From: CAYUNE01 sp964446115 | GTDB taxonomy: Bacteria; Desulfobacterota; Desulfobulbia; Desulfobulbales; Desulfobulbaceae | Direction of reading: 5' to 3' | NCBI GenBank assembly: GCA_964446115.1 | Contig: CAYUNE010000028.1 | Span: 11,809 to 75,808, forward strand | DNA: 64,000 nucleotides | Shown: positions 34,049 through 41,674 of the stretch, piece after piece | Layout: each line of letters opens with the position of its first letter | Position numbering within the stretch: the stretch's first letter is position 1 | Made by a program: the position numbers and the translations under genes | The notes under the pieces: model-generated | Told to the model about the DNA's origin: nothing | Database searches by the model: none | Seen by the model: the letters and a program-made list of their open reading frames with translations, nothing else

Positions 34049-34405
34049 TTATTTGAAACGATTACGTTCCCTGATTCTGGCGGCCTTGCCCCGACGGTCA
34101 CGCAGATAGTAGAGCCGGGACCGCCGCACCCGTCCCAGGGTAACCACTTCGATCTTCTCGATGCGGGGAGAATGCAGGGCAAAGGTCTTTTCGACTCCGA
34201 CGCCGTGGGAAATCTTGCGCACGGTGAAAGAGGCATTCATGTTGCCCCTTTTCCGCTTGATGACCACACCTTCGAAAATCTGGATCCTCTCCTTGTTCCC
34301 CTCAATAATCCGGATATGTACCTTGACCTTGTCTCCGGGACGAAATTCCGGATGATCAAAACGCATCTGCTCCCGATCAATTCGTTCTAAAATATTCATG
34401 CCCAT
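34049..34405 (-). CDS. rplS: 50S ribosomal protein L19
   Basis: A 118-residue L19 (116 if the in-frame ATG at 34399, giving MNILERIDREQ, is used, which fits the family better). It has FRPGDKVKVHIRIIEGNKERIQ, FEGVVIKRKRGN and the end motif RRSRLYYLRDRRGKAARI. It contacts 16S rRNA at the subunit interface. It lies 89 bp downstream of the RNA methyltransferase gene in the trmD-rplS operon. Confidence 0.96.
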   Translation of the reverse strand: MGMNILERIDREQMRFDHPEFRPGDKVKVHIRIIEGNKERIQIFEGVVIKRKRGNMNASFTVRKISHGVGVEKTFALHSPRIEKIEVVTLGRVRRSRLYYLRDRRGKAARIRERNRFK

Positions 34406-34494
34406 AATTACACGTTTTCGAGGATTTGCCTCAAAGGATGCCTCCGTACCATCCTCCCCATCCGGAGTACTCGGCTCCGTCCGGTTCCTATAAA

Positions 34495-35094
34495 TTATTT
34501 GTTCTCTTCGTTCTCGTCCCGGTCGGCCAGCAGCCGATCAAGGATGATTGACGCCGCCGAACGAACCGAGAGGTGATTATACTCTCCCGGTCCGTGCAGC
34601 GGCGGTAAAAATCCGTCCACCGATACCAGGGCCTCGGGTGCCAGGCCCCAACCGGTGCCGAAGAGCAGCAGCAGCGGCCTGCGGTCGCTGATCAATCCCC
34701 GCACCCGGCCATAGGGAAAAAGAGCATCCGCGGCCCCGGCGCTGGTTGCCAGCACCAGCGGTTTCTCTCCCCATTTTTCCGTTGTCCTTTCCAGGAGTTC
34801 CTCCAGATCCGCACAGAGCCCGATGCGGGATAACGCCTCGGAGCGGAGGGGATTGTAAAGGGCTCCATGTCCCCGACGCCAGTGATCGAGAATTTCCCCG
34901 ACCATCTGTCGCTGCTCCCTGAAAGGAGTAACCAGCCAGTAGGTGTCGATTCCGTAGGTGCGGGCCGCCCTGGCAATATCATGCAGATCGAGGTTGGTGA
35001 CCGCAGCCCCGATGGTCTCGCCCCGCCGGTTGAGCACCGGATAGTGGACCAGAGCGAGGTCCACAGGCAGGCGGCGTGCATCATCCCGCTTCAT
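34495..35094 (-). CDS. SPOUT-type RNA methyltransferase (TrmD-associated)
   Basis: A 199-residue protein of the family Pfam calls Methyltrn_RNA_4, found between trmD and rplS in many deltaproteobacteria. Visible blocks: LALVHYPVLNRRGETIGAAVTNLDLHDIARAARTYGI at the start (an active-site-like NLD), a KPLVLATSAGAAD middle, and the SAM-knot-like LLLFGTGWGLAPE followed by YNHLSVRSAASIILDRL. Its RNA target is unknown. It overlaps trmD by 14 bp. Confidence 0.85.
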   Translation of the reverse strand: MKRDDARRLPVDLALVHYPVLNRRGETIGAAVTNLDLHDIARAARTYGIDTYWLVTPFREQRQMVGEILDHWRRGHGALYNPLRSEALSRIGLCADLEELLERTTEKWGEKPLVLATSAGAADALFPYGRVRGLISDRRPLLLLFGTGWGLAPEALVSVDGFLPPLHGPGEYNHLSVRSAASIILDRLLADRDENEENK

Positions 35095-35848
35095 TTCCGC
35101 TTCCCGCCCGGCACACCTCCCCGTACAGCCCGCTTTCCCGCAGCAGTTTTTCCTCCGCCGCGGTCCAGGAAACAGCGGTGAGGAGCTCGGGGCGTCGTTT
35201 CAGGGTTTCCCGCACCGAGGCAAGGAAGCGCCACCTGGCAACAGCGGCGTGATCTCCGGAAAGCAACACATCCGGAACCTCCATACCCCGGAAAACCCGG
35301 GGACGGGTGTACTGGGGATGCTTGAGCAGGCCCCGGCTGAAGGTGTCACGCTCCGCCGAATCTCCGCAGCCGAGAACTCCGGGCAACAGCCTGGTGATGG
35401 AATCGATGAGCACCATGGCCGCCGGCTCGCCGCCGCTGAGGATGTAATCGCCGATGGATATCTCTTCATCCACCAGGGAGCGGCTTATCCGTTCGTCCAC
35501 CCCCTCGTACCGACCGCAGATGAGCAGAAGCTGGTCATATTCCCGCAGGCGCAGGGCAGTGGCGTGGCCGTAGGTTTTTCCCCGGGGCGACAGCAAAATC
35601 ACCCGGGAGCGCCCGTGCCGTCGGCGGGCATTTTCCAGTGCAGCGGCTATGGGTTCCGGCTTCATGACCATGCCCTCGCCGCCGCCGAAAGGCCGGTCAT
35701 CGGTGGTCCGGTGTTTATCCCGGGCAAAATCACGGATATTGTGGACATGTACCGCTATCCGACCGCCGGCCAGTGCCCGCCGGAGAATTCCCTCCTTGAG
35801 TGGAGAGTCGAAAAACTCCGGAAAAATGGTGAGAACGTCGAAAATCAC
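35081..35848 (-). CDS. trmD: tRNA (guanine37-N1)-methyltransferase
   Basis: A 255-residue SPOUT methyltransferase that makes m1G37. The trefoil-knot motifs are intact: LLICGRYEGVDERI near 128-141 and SIGDYILSGGEPAAMVLID near 150-168. FDVLTIFPEFF at the start is typical. The ATGA overlap with rimM (4 bp) supports this start. Confidence 0.97.
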   Translation of the reverse strand: MIFDVLTIFPEFFDSPLKEGILRRALAGGRIAVHVHNIRDFARDKHRTTDDRPFGGGEGMVMKPEPIAAALENARRRHGRSRVILLSPRGKTYGHATALRLREYDQLLLICGRYEGVDERISRSLVDEEISIGDYILSGGEPAAMVLIDSITRLLPGVLGCGDSAERDTFSRGLLKHPQYTRPRVFRGMEVPDVLLSGDHAAVARWRFLASVRETLKRRPELLTAVSWTAAEEKLLRESGLYGEVCRAGSGNEAG

Positions 35849-36360
35849 GCATTCATGTCCAGCAGTCCGGGGGGGAGCCGCATGATCACCTCGTTCCGGG
35901 TGCGCCTGACCACGAAATCGGCATGAAGGGGAACGAGGTATTCCCGCTCATTGCCGCTGACCGTCAGCACGCCGTGGCCGCCGGTCTCCAGAAATGCGGT
36001 CACCTCCCCCAATTCCTCCCCCTCTTCGGTGCTCACCCGCAACCCCATAAAGTCAAGGGGAGACCAGGCGCCGGCGGCACGGGGAGGCAGTTCCCGACGG
36101 CGAACCCAGACAAATTCCCCGGCCAGTGCGGCAGCTGCGCTCCTGTCTTCGATCCCGCGGAGTTTCAGCAGGATGAATTTTCCCTGCCGCCTCCATTTTT
36201 CTATCCGGTAGCGGCGATGGCCGCGCCGATTATCGTCGCCAAGCCAGATTGCGGTTATGCCGTCAAAGGTGTCGCCGCCGCCGGGAAGCGCTAAAACCTT
36301 GACGTCGCCACGTACGCCGTGGGCCCTGGTTATTCTGGCAAGAGGAACAAGATCTCTCAC
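35845..36360 (-). CDS. rimM: 16S rRNA processing protein RimM
   Basis: A 171-residue RimM, a 30S assembly factor that binds S19. The N-terminal RimM domain begins LVPLARITRAHGVRGDVKV; the PRC-barrel domain follows with PLDFMGLRVSTEEGEELGEVTAFLE and ends in VPLHADFV. GTG start. It lies between khpA and trmD as usual. Confidence 0.95.
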   Translation of the reverse strand: MRDLVPLARITRAHGVRGDVKVLALPGGGDTFDGITAIWLGDDNRRGHRRYRIEKWRRQGKFILLKLRGIEDRSAAAALAGEFVWVRRRELPPRAAGAWSPLDFMGLRVSTEEGEELGEVTAFLETGGHGVLTVSGNEREYLVPLHADFVVRRTRNEVIMRLPPGLLDMNA

Positions 36361-36398
36361 AGCCGATCAAGAGCCGGGGGAGCCGGTTACGACCCCTG

Positions 36399-36629
36399 CT
36401 ACTCGATTATTTCCAGCCGCGAGCGCTTGCCCAGTTTCTGGGCCGCCGCCGCCAGAACCGACCGCATGGCCTTGGCGGTACGGCCCTGTTTGCCGATCAC
36501 CTTGCCGAGATCATCCTTGGCAACCCGCAGGTCGATGATGATGGTGTCATCCTCTTCTCGCTGCATGGTTTCAACGGCGTCGGGATGATCCACCAACCTG
36601 CCGGCGATAAAGGCAACCAGCTCTTTCAT
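36399..36629 (-). CDS. khpA: KH-domain RNA-binding protein KhpA
   Basis: A 76-residue single KH domain protein of the YlqC/KhpA type. It starts MKELVAFIAGRLVDHPDAV and carries the GKVIGKQGRTAKAMRSVL loop (GxxG is GKQG). KhpA binds RNA, often with KhpB. ATGA overlap with rpsP shows tight coupling. This is the canonical place in rpsP-khpA-rimM-trmD-rplS. Confidence 0.95.
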   Translation of the reverse strand: MKELVAFIAGRLVDHPDAVETMQREEDDTIIIDLRVAKDDLGKVIGKQGRTAKAMRSVLAAAAQKLGKRSRLEIIE

Positions 36630-36886
36630 TCAGCTGCGGCGGGCTGGGCCGCCCCATATTTCTTTATGAGATTCCGCACCGTTGAGGTGGGAAGGGCACC
36701 TCTGCCGATCCAGTCGTTGAGTTTGCCGGTATCGAAAGTGATTGCCGCCGGATCCTGCATCGGATCATAGGTCCCGACAATGTCCAGAAATTTTCCATCC
36801 CGGCTCGCTTCGGAATCGGCAACGATAATCCGGTAAAACGGTTTCTTTTTTCGTCCCAGTCGGGCAAGTCGAATCCGTACGCCCAT
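36626..36886 (-). CDS. rpsP: 30S ribosomal protein S16
   Basis: An 86-residue S16 that begins with VRIRLARLGRKKKPFYRIIVAD and has the DGKFLDIVGTYDP block; complete at 86 residues. A GGAGCA site lies before the ATG. It is separated from ffh by 89 bp that contains a weak terminator hairpin. Confidence 0.97.
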   Translation of the reverse strand: MGVRIRLARLGRKKKPFYRIIVADSEASRDGKFLDIVGTYDPMQDPAAITFDTGKLNDWIGRGALPTSTVRNLIKKYGAAQPAAAE

Positions 36887-36916
36887 GTAACTGCTCCTTG
36901 TAATGTTATGTATTTG

Positions 36917-36937
36917 AGAAAAGGCCCGCCTGCGGGC
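36917..36937 (-). terminator. Hairpin between ffh and rpsP
   Basis: Minus-strand GCCCGC / GCGGGC perfect 6-bp stem with a 2-nt loop, followed by CTTTTCTC. With only four T in a row it is probably a partial terminator or processing signal that separates ffh from the rpsP genes. Confidence 0.5.
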
Positions 36938-36975
36938 TCAATCCTTTCCGGGTCATCCCGGCGGAAGGACGCTTT

Positions 36976-38355
36976 TCAACGGATAAGGCCCTTCGGCAGC
37001 TTGCGGCGCCTGCCGCGCATGATCGCCTTGCTGCGAAACTTTTTCATCATCTTCAGCATGGTGGTATAGCTTTTGAGAACCCGGTTGACATCGGTGACCG
37101 TGGTTCCCGATCCCCTGGCAATGCGCTTGCGGCGGCCGGCATTGATGATACGGTGATTACGGCGCTCCGCCAGGGTCATGGAGCGGATGATCGCCTCGGT
37201 TTTGATGAGCTCCTTTTCATCCGGCTTGGGAGCGTTTTTCATCTGCTTCAGCTTGCCGATGCCGGGCAGCATGTCCATGATCTGCTCAAGGCTTCCCATC
37301 TTCTTGATCTGCTGTATCTGATCCAGGAAATCCTCCAGGGTAAAGGCGTTCTTCTGGATCTTGCGGGCGACCCGGCGCGCCTTTTTTTCATCAACAACGG
37401 CTTCGGCCTTTTCAATGAGGGTCAGCACATCCCCCATGCCGAGGATCCGCGATGCGGCCCGGTCCGGATGGAATATCTCCAGGGCCTCCATCCCTTCGCC
37501 GACCCCGACAAATTTGATCGGCTTTCCGGTTACCTTCTTGATGGAAAGGGCCGCCCCGCCGCGGGCATCACCTTCCATCTTGGTGAGAACAACACCGGTT
37601 ATTTCCAGATCACTGTTGAACTTGTCGGCAACCGTCACCGCGTCCTGGCCGGTCATGGCATCGGCAACAAAGAGCACCTCGGAAAGGGGCACCGTATTAC
37701 CGATTTCCCTGAGCTCGGTCATCAGCAGTTCATCAACATGCAGGCGGCCGGCGGTGTCGATGATTACCGTGTCCAGCCCGGAACTTTCCGCCTCGGCCAC
37801 AGCGCTGCGGCTGATATCCACCGGCTTGTCATCCACGCTGGATGCAAACACCGGCACATCCACCTGCTCTCCCAGGATGCGTAACTGATCGATGGCTGCC
37901 GGCCGGTACACATCCGCCGGCACCAGCATGGGCTTACGTCCCTTGGCCTTAAGCATGCGTGCCAGCTTGGCCGCGGTGGTCGTCTTTCCCGAACCCTGGA
38001 GACCGGCCAGCATAATAACGACCGGCTGCCGGCCGTCGAGCCGCAGCGGTTCGGCCGCCCCGCCCAGCAGTTCCACCAGCTCGTCATGGACGACTTTGAT
38101 CACCTGCTGGCCGGGTGAAAGGCTGGAAAGCACCTCCTGTCCGATCGCCTTGCGGGTCACCGCCGCAATGAAATCCTTGACGACCTGAAAGTTGACATCG
38201 GCCTCAAGCAGGGCCATGCGCACCTCTCGCATGGCATCCCTGACGTTGTCCTCGGTCAGTGTACCGTGGCCACGGAGTTTTTTGAAAACCCCTTCAAGAC
38301 GATCCGACAGTTTTTCAAACATTTCGTTAGGCTCGTAATTTGTACCGATGCCCAT
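36976..38355 (-). CDS. ffh: Signal recognition particle protein Ffh
   Basis: SRP54/Ffh, the GTPase that with 4.5S RNA targets nascent membrane proteins. The N domain begins MFEKLSDRLEGVFKKL. The G domain has LAGLQGSGKTTTAAKLA, DTAGRLH and TKMEGDARGGAAL. The Met-rich M domain ends in GRRRKLPKG. Three in-frame starts exist: 38382, 38355 and 38322. Homology begins at 38322. The ATG at 38355 has a GGAAGGA upstream and is used here. It is driven by a consensus promoter about 270 bp upstream. Confidence 0.93.
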   Translation of the reverse strand: MGIGTNYEPNEMFEKLSDRLEGVFKKLRGHGTLTEDNVRDAMREVRMALLEADVNFQVVKDFIAAVTRKAIGQEVLSSLSPGQQVIKVVHDELVELLGGAAEPLRLDGRQPVVIMLAGLQGSGKTTTAAKLARMLKAKGRKPMLVPADVYRPAAIDQLRILGEQVDVPVFASSVDDKPVDISRSAVAEAESSGLDTVIIDTAGRLHVDELLMTELREIGNTVPLSEVLFVADAMTGQDAVTVADKFNSDLEITGVVLTKMEGDARGGAALSIKKVTGKPIKFVGVGEGMEALEIFHPDRAASRILGMGDVLTLIEKAEAVVDEKKARRVARKIQKNAFTLEDFLDQIQQIKKMGSLEQIMDMLPGIGKLKQMKNAPKPDEKELIKTEAIIRSMTLAERRNHRIINAGRRKRIARGSGTTVTDVNRVLKSYTTMLKMMKKFRSKAIMRGRRRKLPKGLIR

Positions 38356-38389
38356 CCGGAAAGATCCTTCCCGGCAAGACACCGGATGG
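38352..38389 (-). promoter_or_regulatory. Hairpin that covers the ffh start region
   Basis: A perfect 8-bp inverted repeat (CCATCCGG 38382-38389 read on the minus strand, and CCGGATGG 38352-38359) places the ATG at 38355 in the stem and its GGAAGGA site in the loop. It could limit translation initiation. It is meaningful only if 38355 is the used start. Confidence 0.35.
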
Positions 38390-38706
38390 CAAGATCCCGC
38401 TCCCCATCAGCCAACGGACATTGACCGGATCTTTCTCCGGCTCTCCATTTTTCCTGTCACGAACAACCGCAGATCCGGCGTCTGCACCCTAAACTGCGGC
38501 GGGAAGCGGGCGAAAGAGCGACCACTCCCGGCAAAGAGGAAAAAAAGAGCGGGAGTTTGTCCCCTTTTGACGGAAAAACAAAAAATCGCGCCCGTTCAGA
38601 GCGCTACCCTGCAAAAATAAAAAATAGTGAATTATAATCGGAACGGAAGGCTATGTCAAGTTGGAGTACGGAAGATGCGGTACCTGTGGTCAATTTCGCC
38701 GCGGTC
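38383..38706. other. ffh leader and upstream region
   Basis: About 320 bp without a confident gene. It carries the consensus promoter (38631-38659) and an ffh leader of about 270 nt on the minus strand. A 13-codon leader ORF (MESRRKIRSMSVG) with AGGA before it is possible but weak. No SRP RNA, 6S RNA or tRNA pattern is seen here. Confidence 0.5.
38631..38659 (-). promoter_or_regulatory. Perfect consensus sigma-70 promoter for ffh
   Basis: Minus-strand TTGACA (38654-38659) and TATAAT (38631-38636) are separated by exactly 17 bp. This is the only perfect match to consensus that I found in the window. Start of transcription would be near 38624, giving a leader of about 270 nt before ffh and, by readthrough, driving rpsP to tmk. 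Confidence 0.85.
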
Positions 38707-39234
38707 CTACCGGCCTGAGGCCGATAAAACGCGACGGACCGGCAAGGCCCTGGACTCGATGATGGAAGCCGGATGGCCCCAATCCGGGTTGCCGTAATCA
38801 AAGTCGAAACTGGCAACCTTGGCGCCGCTTTTATCCGAAGCCCAGACACAGCAGCCGGTCAGACCGATGCCGCCGGCTATGTAAAATCTGGACTTCCTCC
38901 CGGCCTCAAGATCAAAGAGGGTGGCAAGTTCCTTCTGGGTCGGCAGACGCCAGTCATGGAAACCACCGCCGGTATATTGGCGGCAATAGTCGTCGGCCTC
39001 CTTCCAGCTGATATCGTCACCGTTGTCATGCAGCGCCCACATCAGACCGGTGGCGGTATCGATTATCGCATCCCCGCTGTCGACAAACCGTTCTTTCTTC
39101 GTATCGGTTACGGTTTCATCGGAGACACTGCCGGCAAAAGCGGGCATCACGACAACAAGGACGAGCAAGACGAGCCACAGGCACGGGCGCGGTACACCGG
39201 AAAACGGTACTCTTGCGGATGGTTTCGTTTTCAT
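38707..39234 (-). CDS. DUF1566 (Lcl C-terminal) domain exported protein
   Basis: A 175-residue exported protein. A signal peptide or anchor (about 15-35, LWLVLLVLVVVMPAFAG) precedes a DUF1566 domain: FVDSGDAIIDTATGLMWAL, SWKEADDYCRQYTGGGFHDWRLPTQKELATLFD and ALPVRRVL. This C-lectin-like fold is common in deltaproteobacterial surface proteins of unknown role. The ATG at 39234 is preferred; the frame extends to a TTG at 39267. It stands alone between ffh and the arfB gene. Confidence 0.85.
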   Translation of the reverse strand: MKTKPSARVPFSGVPRPCLWLVLLVLVVVMPAFAGSVSDETVTDTKKERFVDSGDAIIDTATGLMWALHDNGDDISWKEADDYCRQYTGGGFHDWRLPTQKELATLFDLEAGRKSRFYIAGGIGLTGCCVWASDKSGAKVASFDFDYGNPDWGHPASIIESRALPVRRVLSASGR

Positions 39235-39453
39235 TATTTCGGATTTTTCTGCATGGATCTTTCTCAAGAGACTCCATCACCTGCGGAAAACCGCCGGGTG
39301 ACAAAAAAACTCACATCTTATATATTCTAGTCGATTTTCAACCATTGATACACCTTTTTTTCCACCAATGGCGTGCCGCAAAACCAAGATACTGCCGGAA
39401 AAGCCTTATCCCCGGATCATTAAATCCCTCTGCTACCGCAAATCCCTTTAGCG

Positions 39454-39882
39454 ATGATCAGGATCACCCCCTCCATATCCCTTGACGAAGGGGAGATATC
39501 GTGGCGATTCATCCGGGCGTCGGGACCAGGCGGCCAAAAGGTCAACACCTCCTCATCCGCCGTTCAGCTGCGCTTTGATGTCCGCAATTCCCCTTCTCTT
39601 CCCGAAGATGTGCGCTCCCGGCTGATGAAAATGGCTGCCGGGCGTATTTCCTCCCGGGGCATCCTGGTCATTGATGCGCGCACAAGCAGAAACCAGCTTC
39701 AAAACCGTCGGGAGGCCCTGGAACGGCTGGTAACCCTGATCAGCCGGGCGGCCCGCAAACCCAAAACCCGTAAACAAACCAGGCCCTCCGCCGCTGCAAC
39801 CGCCAGACGGCTGGACCGCAAGAGTCGTCACGGCCGACTGAAAAAGCAGCGGGGCCGGATCCGCACCACCGAAGACCACTGA
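39454..39882 (+). CDS. arfB: Ribosome-rescue peptidyl-tRNA hydrolase ArfB
   Basis: A 142-residue ArfB (YaeJ/ICT1 family) that frees peptides from ribosomes stalled on non-stop mRNA. The catalytic GGQ is at residues 26-28 in RASGPGGQKVNTSSSAVQL. The basic C-terminal tail (KKQRGRIRTT), which reaches into the empty mRNA channel, is present; that tail separates ArfB from release factors RF1/RF2. Ribosome-binding site weak. Confidence 0.93.
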   Translation: MIRITPSISLDEGEISWRFIRASGPGGQKVNTSSSAVQLRFDVRNSPSLPEDVRSRLMKMAAGRISSRGILVIDARTSRNQLQNRREALERLVTLISRAARKPKTRKQTRPSAAATARRLDRKSRHGRLKKQRGRIRTTEDH

Positions 39883-39990
39883 TCATCACCAAAAAAACAG
39901 GGTCGGCACTGTTCCGGCAGGTCTCCATGGGTTTGCCGTGAAAATTGCTTGCGATTTTTCCGGACAACGTGTATTTATATAGGATTGCTT

Positions 39991-40019
39991 TTACGATTTT
40001 GTTTGTACCGGAGTATATT
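39991..40019 (+). promoter_or_regulatory. Possible promoter of rpmB
   Basis: A -10 TATATT (40014-40019) lies 17 bp from a poor -35 TTACGA (39991-39996), about 48 bp before the rpmB ATG. An AT-rich run with a second -10-like TATATA lies 35 bp further up. Confidence 0.4.
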
Positions 40020-40066
40020 TTAGACAACCCATCGGCTCCGCCGTTACCGATAAGGAGAAAAAGATC

Positions 40067-40261
40067 ATGGCCCGTAAATGTGAAATCTGTGGAAAAGGTC
40101 CGGTAACCGGCAACAATGTCAGCCACGCCCACAACAAAACCCGCCGCCGCTGGATGCCCAACATTCAGAAGGTCCGCACCGTTACCGCAAGCGGCCAGAC
40201 GGTCAGGGTCACGGCCTGCACGCGCTGTATTCGCTCCGGCGCCATCGTCAAACCCGCCTGA
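40067..40261 (+). CDS. rpmB: 50S ribosomal protein L28, zinc-binding form
   Basis: A 64-residue L28 with the core GNNVSHAHNKTRRRWMPNIQ. It keeps both zinc pairs, C5/C8 and C51/C54, so it is the C+ paralog that needs zinc; many bacteria keep a C- copy for zinc starvation. A clear AAGGAG precedes the ATG. Confidence 0.96.
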   Translation: MARKCEICGKGPVTGNNVSHAHNKTRRRWMPNIQKVRTVTASGQTVRVTACTRCIRSGAIVKPA

Positions 40262-40423
40262 TTCTCGCGGCGGAGTTGTTTTTTGGTGTCTCATCCGGGC
40301 CGCGGGAAGCGGGGCTTTCACCCCTGATCCCCGCCGGCCGCCACATTTTGTCTGCCGGGTTTTCATCATCGTCGCCGGCTTTTCTTTGGCCACATTACGA
40401 CATTCCGCAACCAGGATACAGAT

Positions 40424-40681
40424 ATGAGCGAGGAAAAAAAGATCCGTTTTCTGCCCTACGAAGAAGCCGTCAAAATCGTGGCGGCCATCCAGGAAGAAGA
40501 GGATATCGAACAACCCGACCATCGTATTCTCACCGTCTATAACCACGACGACAAGGAGATCTGCTGGTTCGACTTCGACGAAGTCATGCGGGATGCAGCT
40601 CCAAAAAACAAGCATGAGGCCAAGGATGCGGTGGCGGAATACGTCCTGCGTCACATTCCCGACTGGGCCCTGGATATCTAA
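40424..40681 (+). CDS. Small acidic protein of unknown function
   Basis: No family recognised. The 85-residue product is strongly acidic and probably soluble: it starts MSEEKKIRFLPYEEAV, has EEEDIEQPDHRILTVYN and ICWFDFDEVMRDA, and ends HIPDWALDI. It has no signal peptide or Cys pair. Codon use resembles neighbouring genes and it sits on the same strand as rpmB, 160 bp downstream. The ATG is preceded by GGATACAGAT, a weak site. Confidence 0.65.
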   Translation: MSEEKKIRFLPYEEAVKIVAAIQEEEDIEQPDHRILTVYNHDDKEICWFDFDEVMRDAAPKNKHEAKDAVAEYVLRHIPDWALDI

Positions 40682-40813
40682 CCACGCTTTCCGTCTTTTG
40701 TGCGGACACCCACTTCCGGGTACCGCCCCACCTCCCTCCCGACACCCCGGCTCCACCATTCGCCGGGATCAAAGGACTCTTTTCCCCCTTGCCAACCGCT
40801 AGATCATTTCGTA

Positions 40814-40851
40814 CCACTTTTCACCCCAAAAGCTCCCCACTTTACACCCCC
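40814..40851 (-). promoter_or_regulatory. Distal, inverted MraZ-like box cluster
   Basis: Read on the minus strand it holds TGGGG, TGGGG and TGGTA cores spaced 11-12 bp plus a further G-run. It includes an exact 12-bp reverse complement (40814-40825) of the proximal cluster (41097-41108, GGTGAAAAGTGG). Orientation is opposite to mraZ. Confidence 0.45.
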
Positions 40852-41056
40852 GCATTGCCGATTTCCTGGTAAACTTTTTATCTACATGTAATCCAAGTAA
40901 TAAATAGTCAAACTATCCCCTTTTCATGCTCCAGCCGTCATGCAGCTCTGGCCGTGAACCCTGCGCTGTTTCAGCCCCGCATCATGCTGAACGGGAACTG
41001 CTATTGCAATGAATCATTTTTTTATTTCAATCAATTACAGCTTTACTTCTTTTTCC

Positions 41057-41085
41057 TTGACTCTGTTGCCGCGGTGGTTTAAAAA
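41057..41085 (+). promoter_or_regulatory. Promoter of mraZ and the dcw cluster
   Basis: -35 TTGACT (41057-41062), 17-bp spacer, -10 TAAAAA (41080-41085). The proximal MraZ boxes start 10 bp downstream, as expected for a repressor that blocks its own promoter. Confidence 0.55.
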
Positions 41086-41094
41086 AGAAGTGAA

Positions 41095-41120
41095 GTGGTG
41101 AAAAGTGGAGCATTTTGGGG
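41095..41120 (+). promoter_or_regulatory. Proximal MraZ operator boxes
   Basis: Three TGGNG cores at 41096, 41106 and 41116, exactly 10 bp apart (TGGTG, TGGAG, TGGGG). Known MraZ sites are TGGGN repeats with a 10-bp period just ahead of mraZ, so this is a good match in sequence, phase and place. Confidence 0.7.
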
Positions 41121-41150
41121 TAGAGGACAAAACAGGCAAAAGGACAGCGG

Positions 41151-41627
41151 GTGAGCGGCACAAAGAAAAAAACAACGGTTGACCGGTTCCGCAGCCGTTC
41201 GGAACACACCCTTGATGCCAAGGGCAGGCTCAACATACCCAGCCGTTTCCGCGAGGTATTGAAAAACAGATATACCAACGAACTGGTGCTCACCAACTGG
41301 GACAAAAGCATCCGGGCCTATCCCTTGTCCGTATGGGAAAAAATCGAGGACAAACTGCTGGGGGACGGCAAGAGCCAGCTCGGGATGAGCGGTTTCATTC
41401 GCTACGTCATCTCCGGCGTCACCCAATGCTCCCTCGACCGCCAGGGACGCATTCTCCTGCCCCTGTCGCTGCGGGCGGAATTCGATATCGAAAAAGAGGT
41501 CGTCCTCAACGGCATGCTGGAACACTTCGAAGTCTGGAACAAGACAGCCTGGTTGGCCGAGACACGCAAGACCAGGGAAAACTTCAGAAACTTTGAACCG
41601 GGACTTTCCGCCCTCGGCATTCTGTAA
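41151..41627 (+). CDS. mraZ: Transcriptional regulator MraZ
   Basis: A 158-residue MraZ with two AbrB-like halves (about 15-75, HTLDAKGRLNIPSRFRE, and 90-145, CSLDRQGRILLPLSLR), each with the DxxGR motif. MraZ forms rings and represses the dcw operon by binding TGGG repeats, which are seen upstream. GTG start preceded by AAAAGGA. First gene of the division and wall cluster. Confidence 0.95.
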   Translation: MSGTKKKTTVDRFRSRSEHTLDAKGRLNIPSRFREVLKNRYTNELVLTNWDKSIRAYPLSVWEKIEDKLLGDGKSQLGMSGFIRYVISGVTQCSLDRQGRILLPLSLRAEFDIEKEVVLNGMLEHFEVWNKTAWLAETRKTRENFRNFEPGLSALGIL

Positions 41628-41674
41628 TCCTGCACCCGGGTAGCCGACCGGCGGGCTCCGGTTTCGGATCAGGG

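Larger units (their letters stand above)
40682..41150. other. Regulatory gap ahead of mraZ
   Basis: A 469-bp stretch with no gene. It contains two clusters of TGG-type MraZ boxes in opposite orientation (40814-40851 and 41095-41120), a good sigma-70 promoter (41057-41085), and an AT-rich middle (about 40860-41050). No RNA gene is recognised. Confidence 0.6.

Noticed and set aside
38383..38630. Possible SRP RNA, 6S RNA or riboswitch in the ffh leader
   Set aside because: None of the conserved core sequences of those RNAs is visible; only simple hairpins are seen.
39740..40759. A 339-codon minus-strand ORF across arfB, rpmB and the small acidic gene
   Set aside because: It runs antisense through two well-supported genes and their intergenic regions and has no motif.
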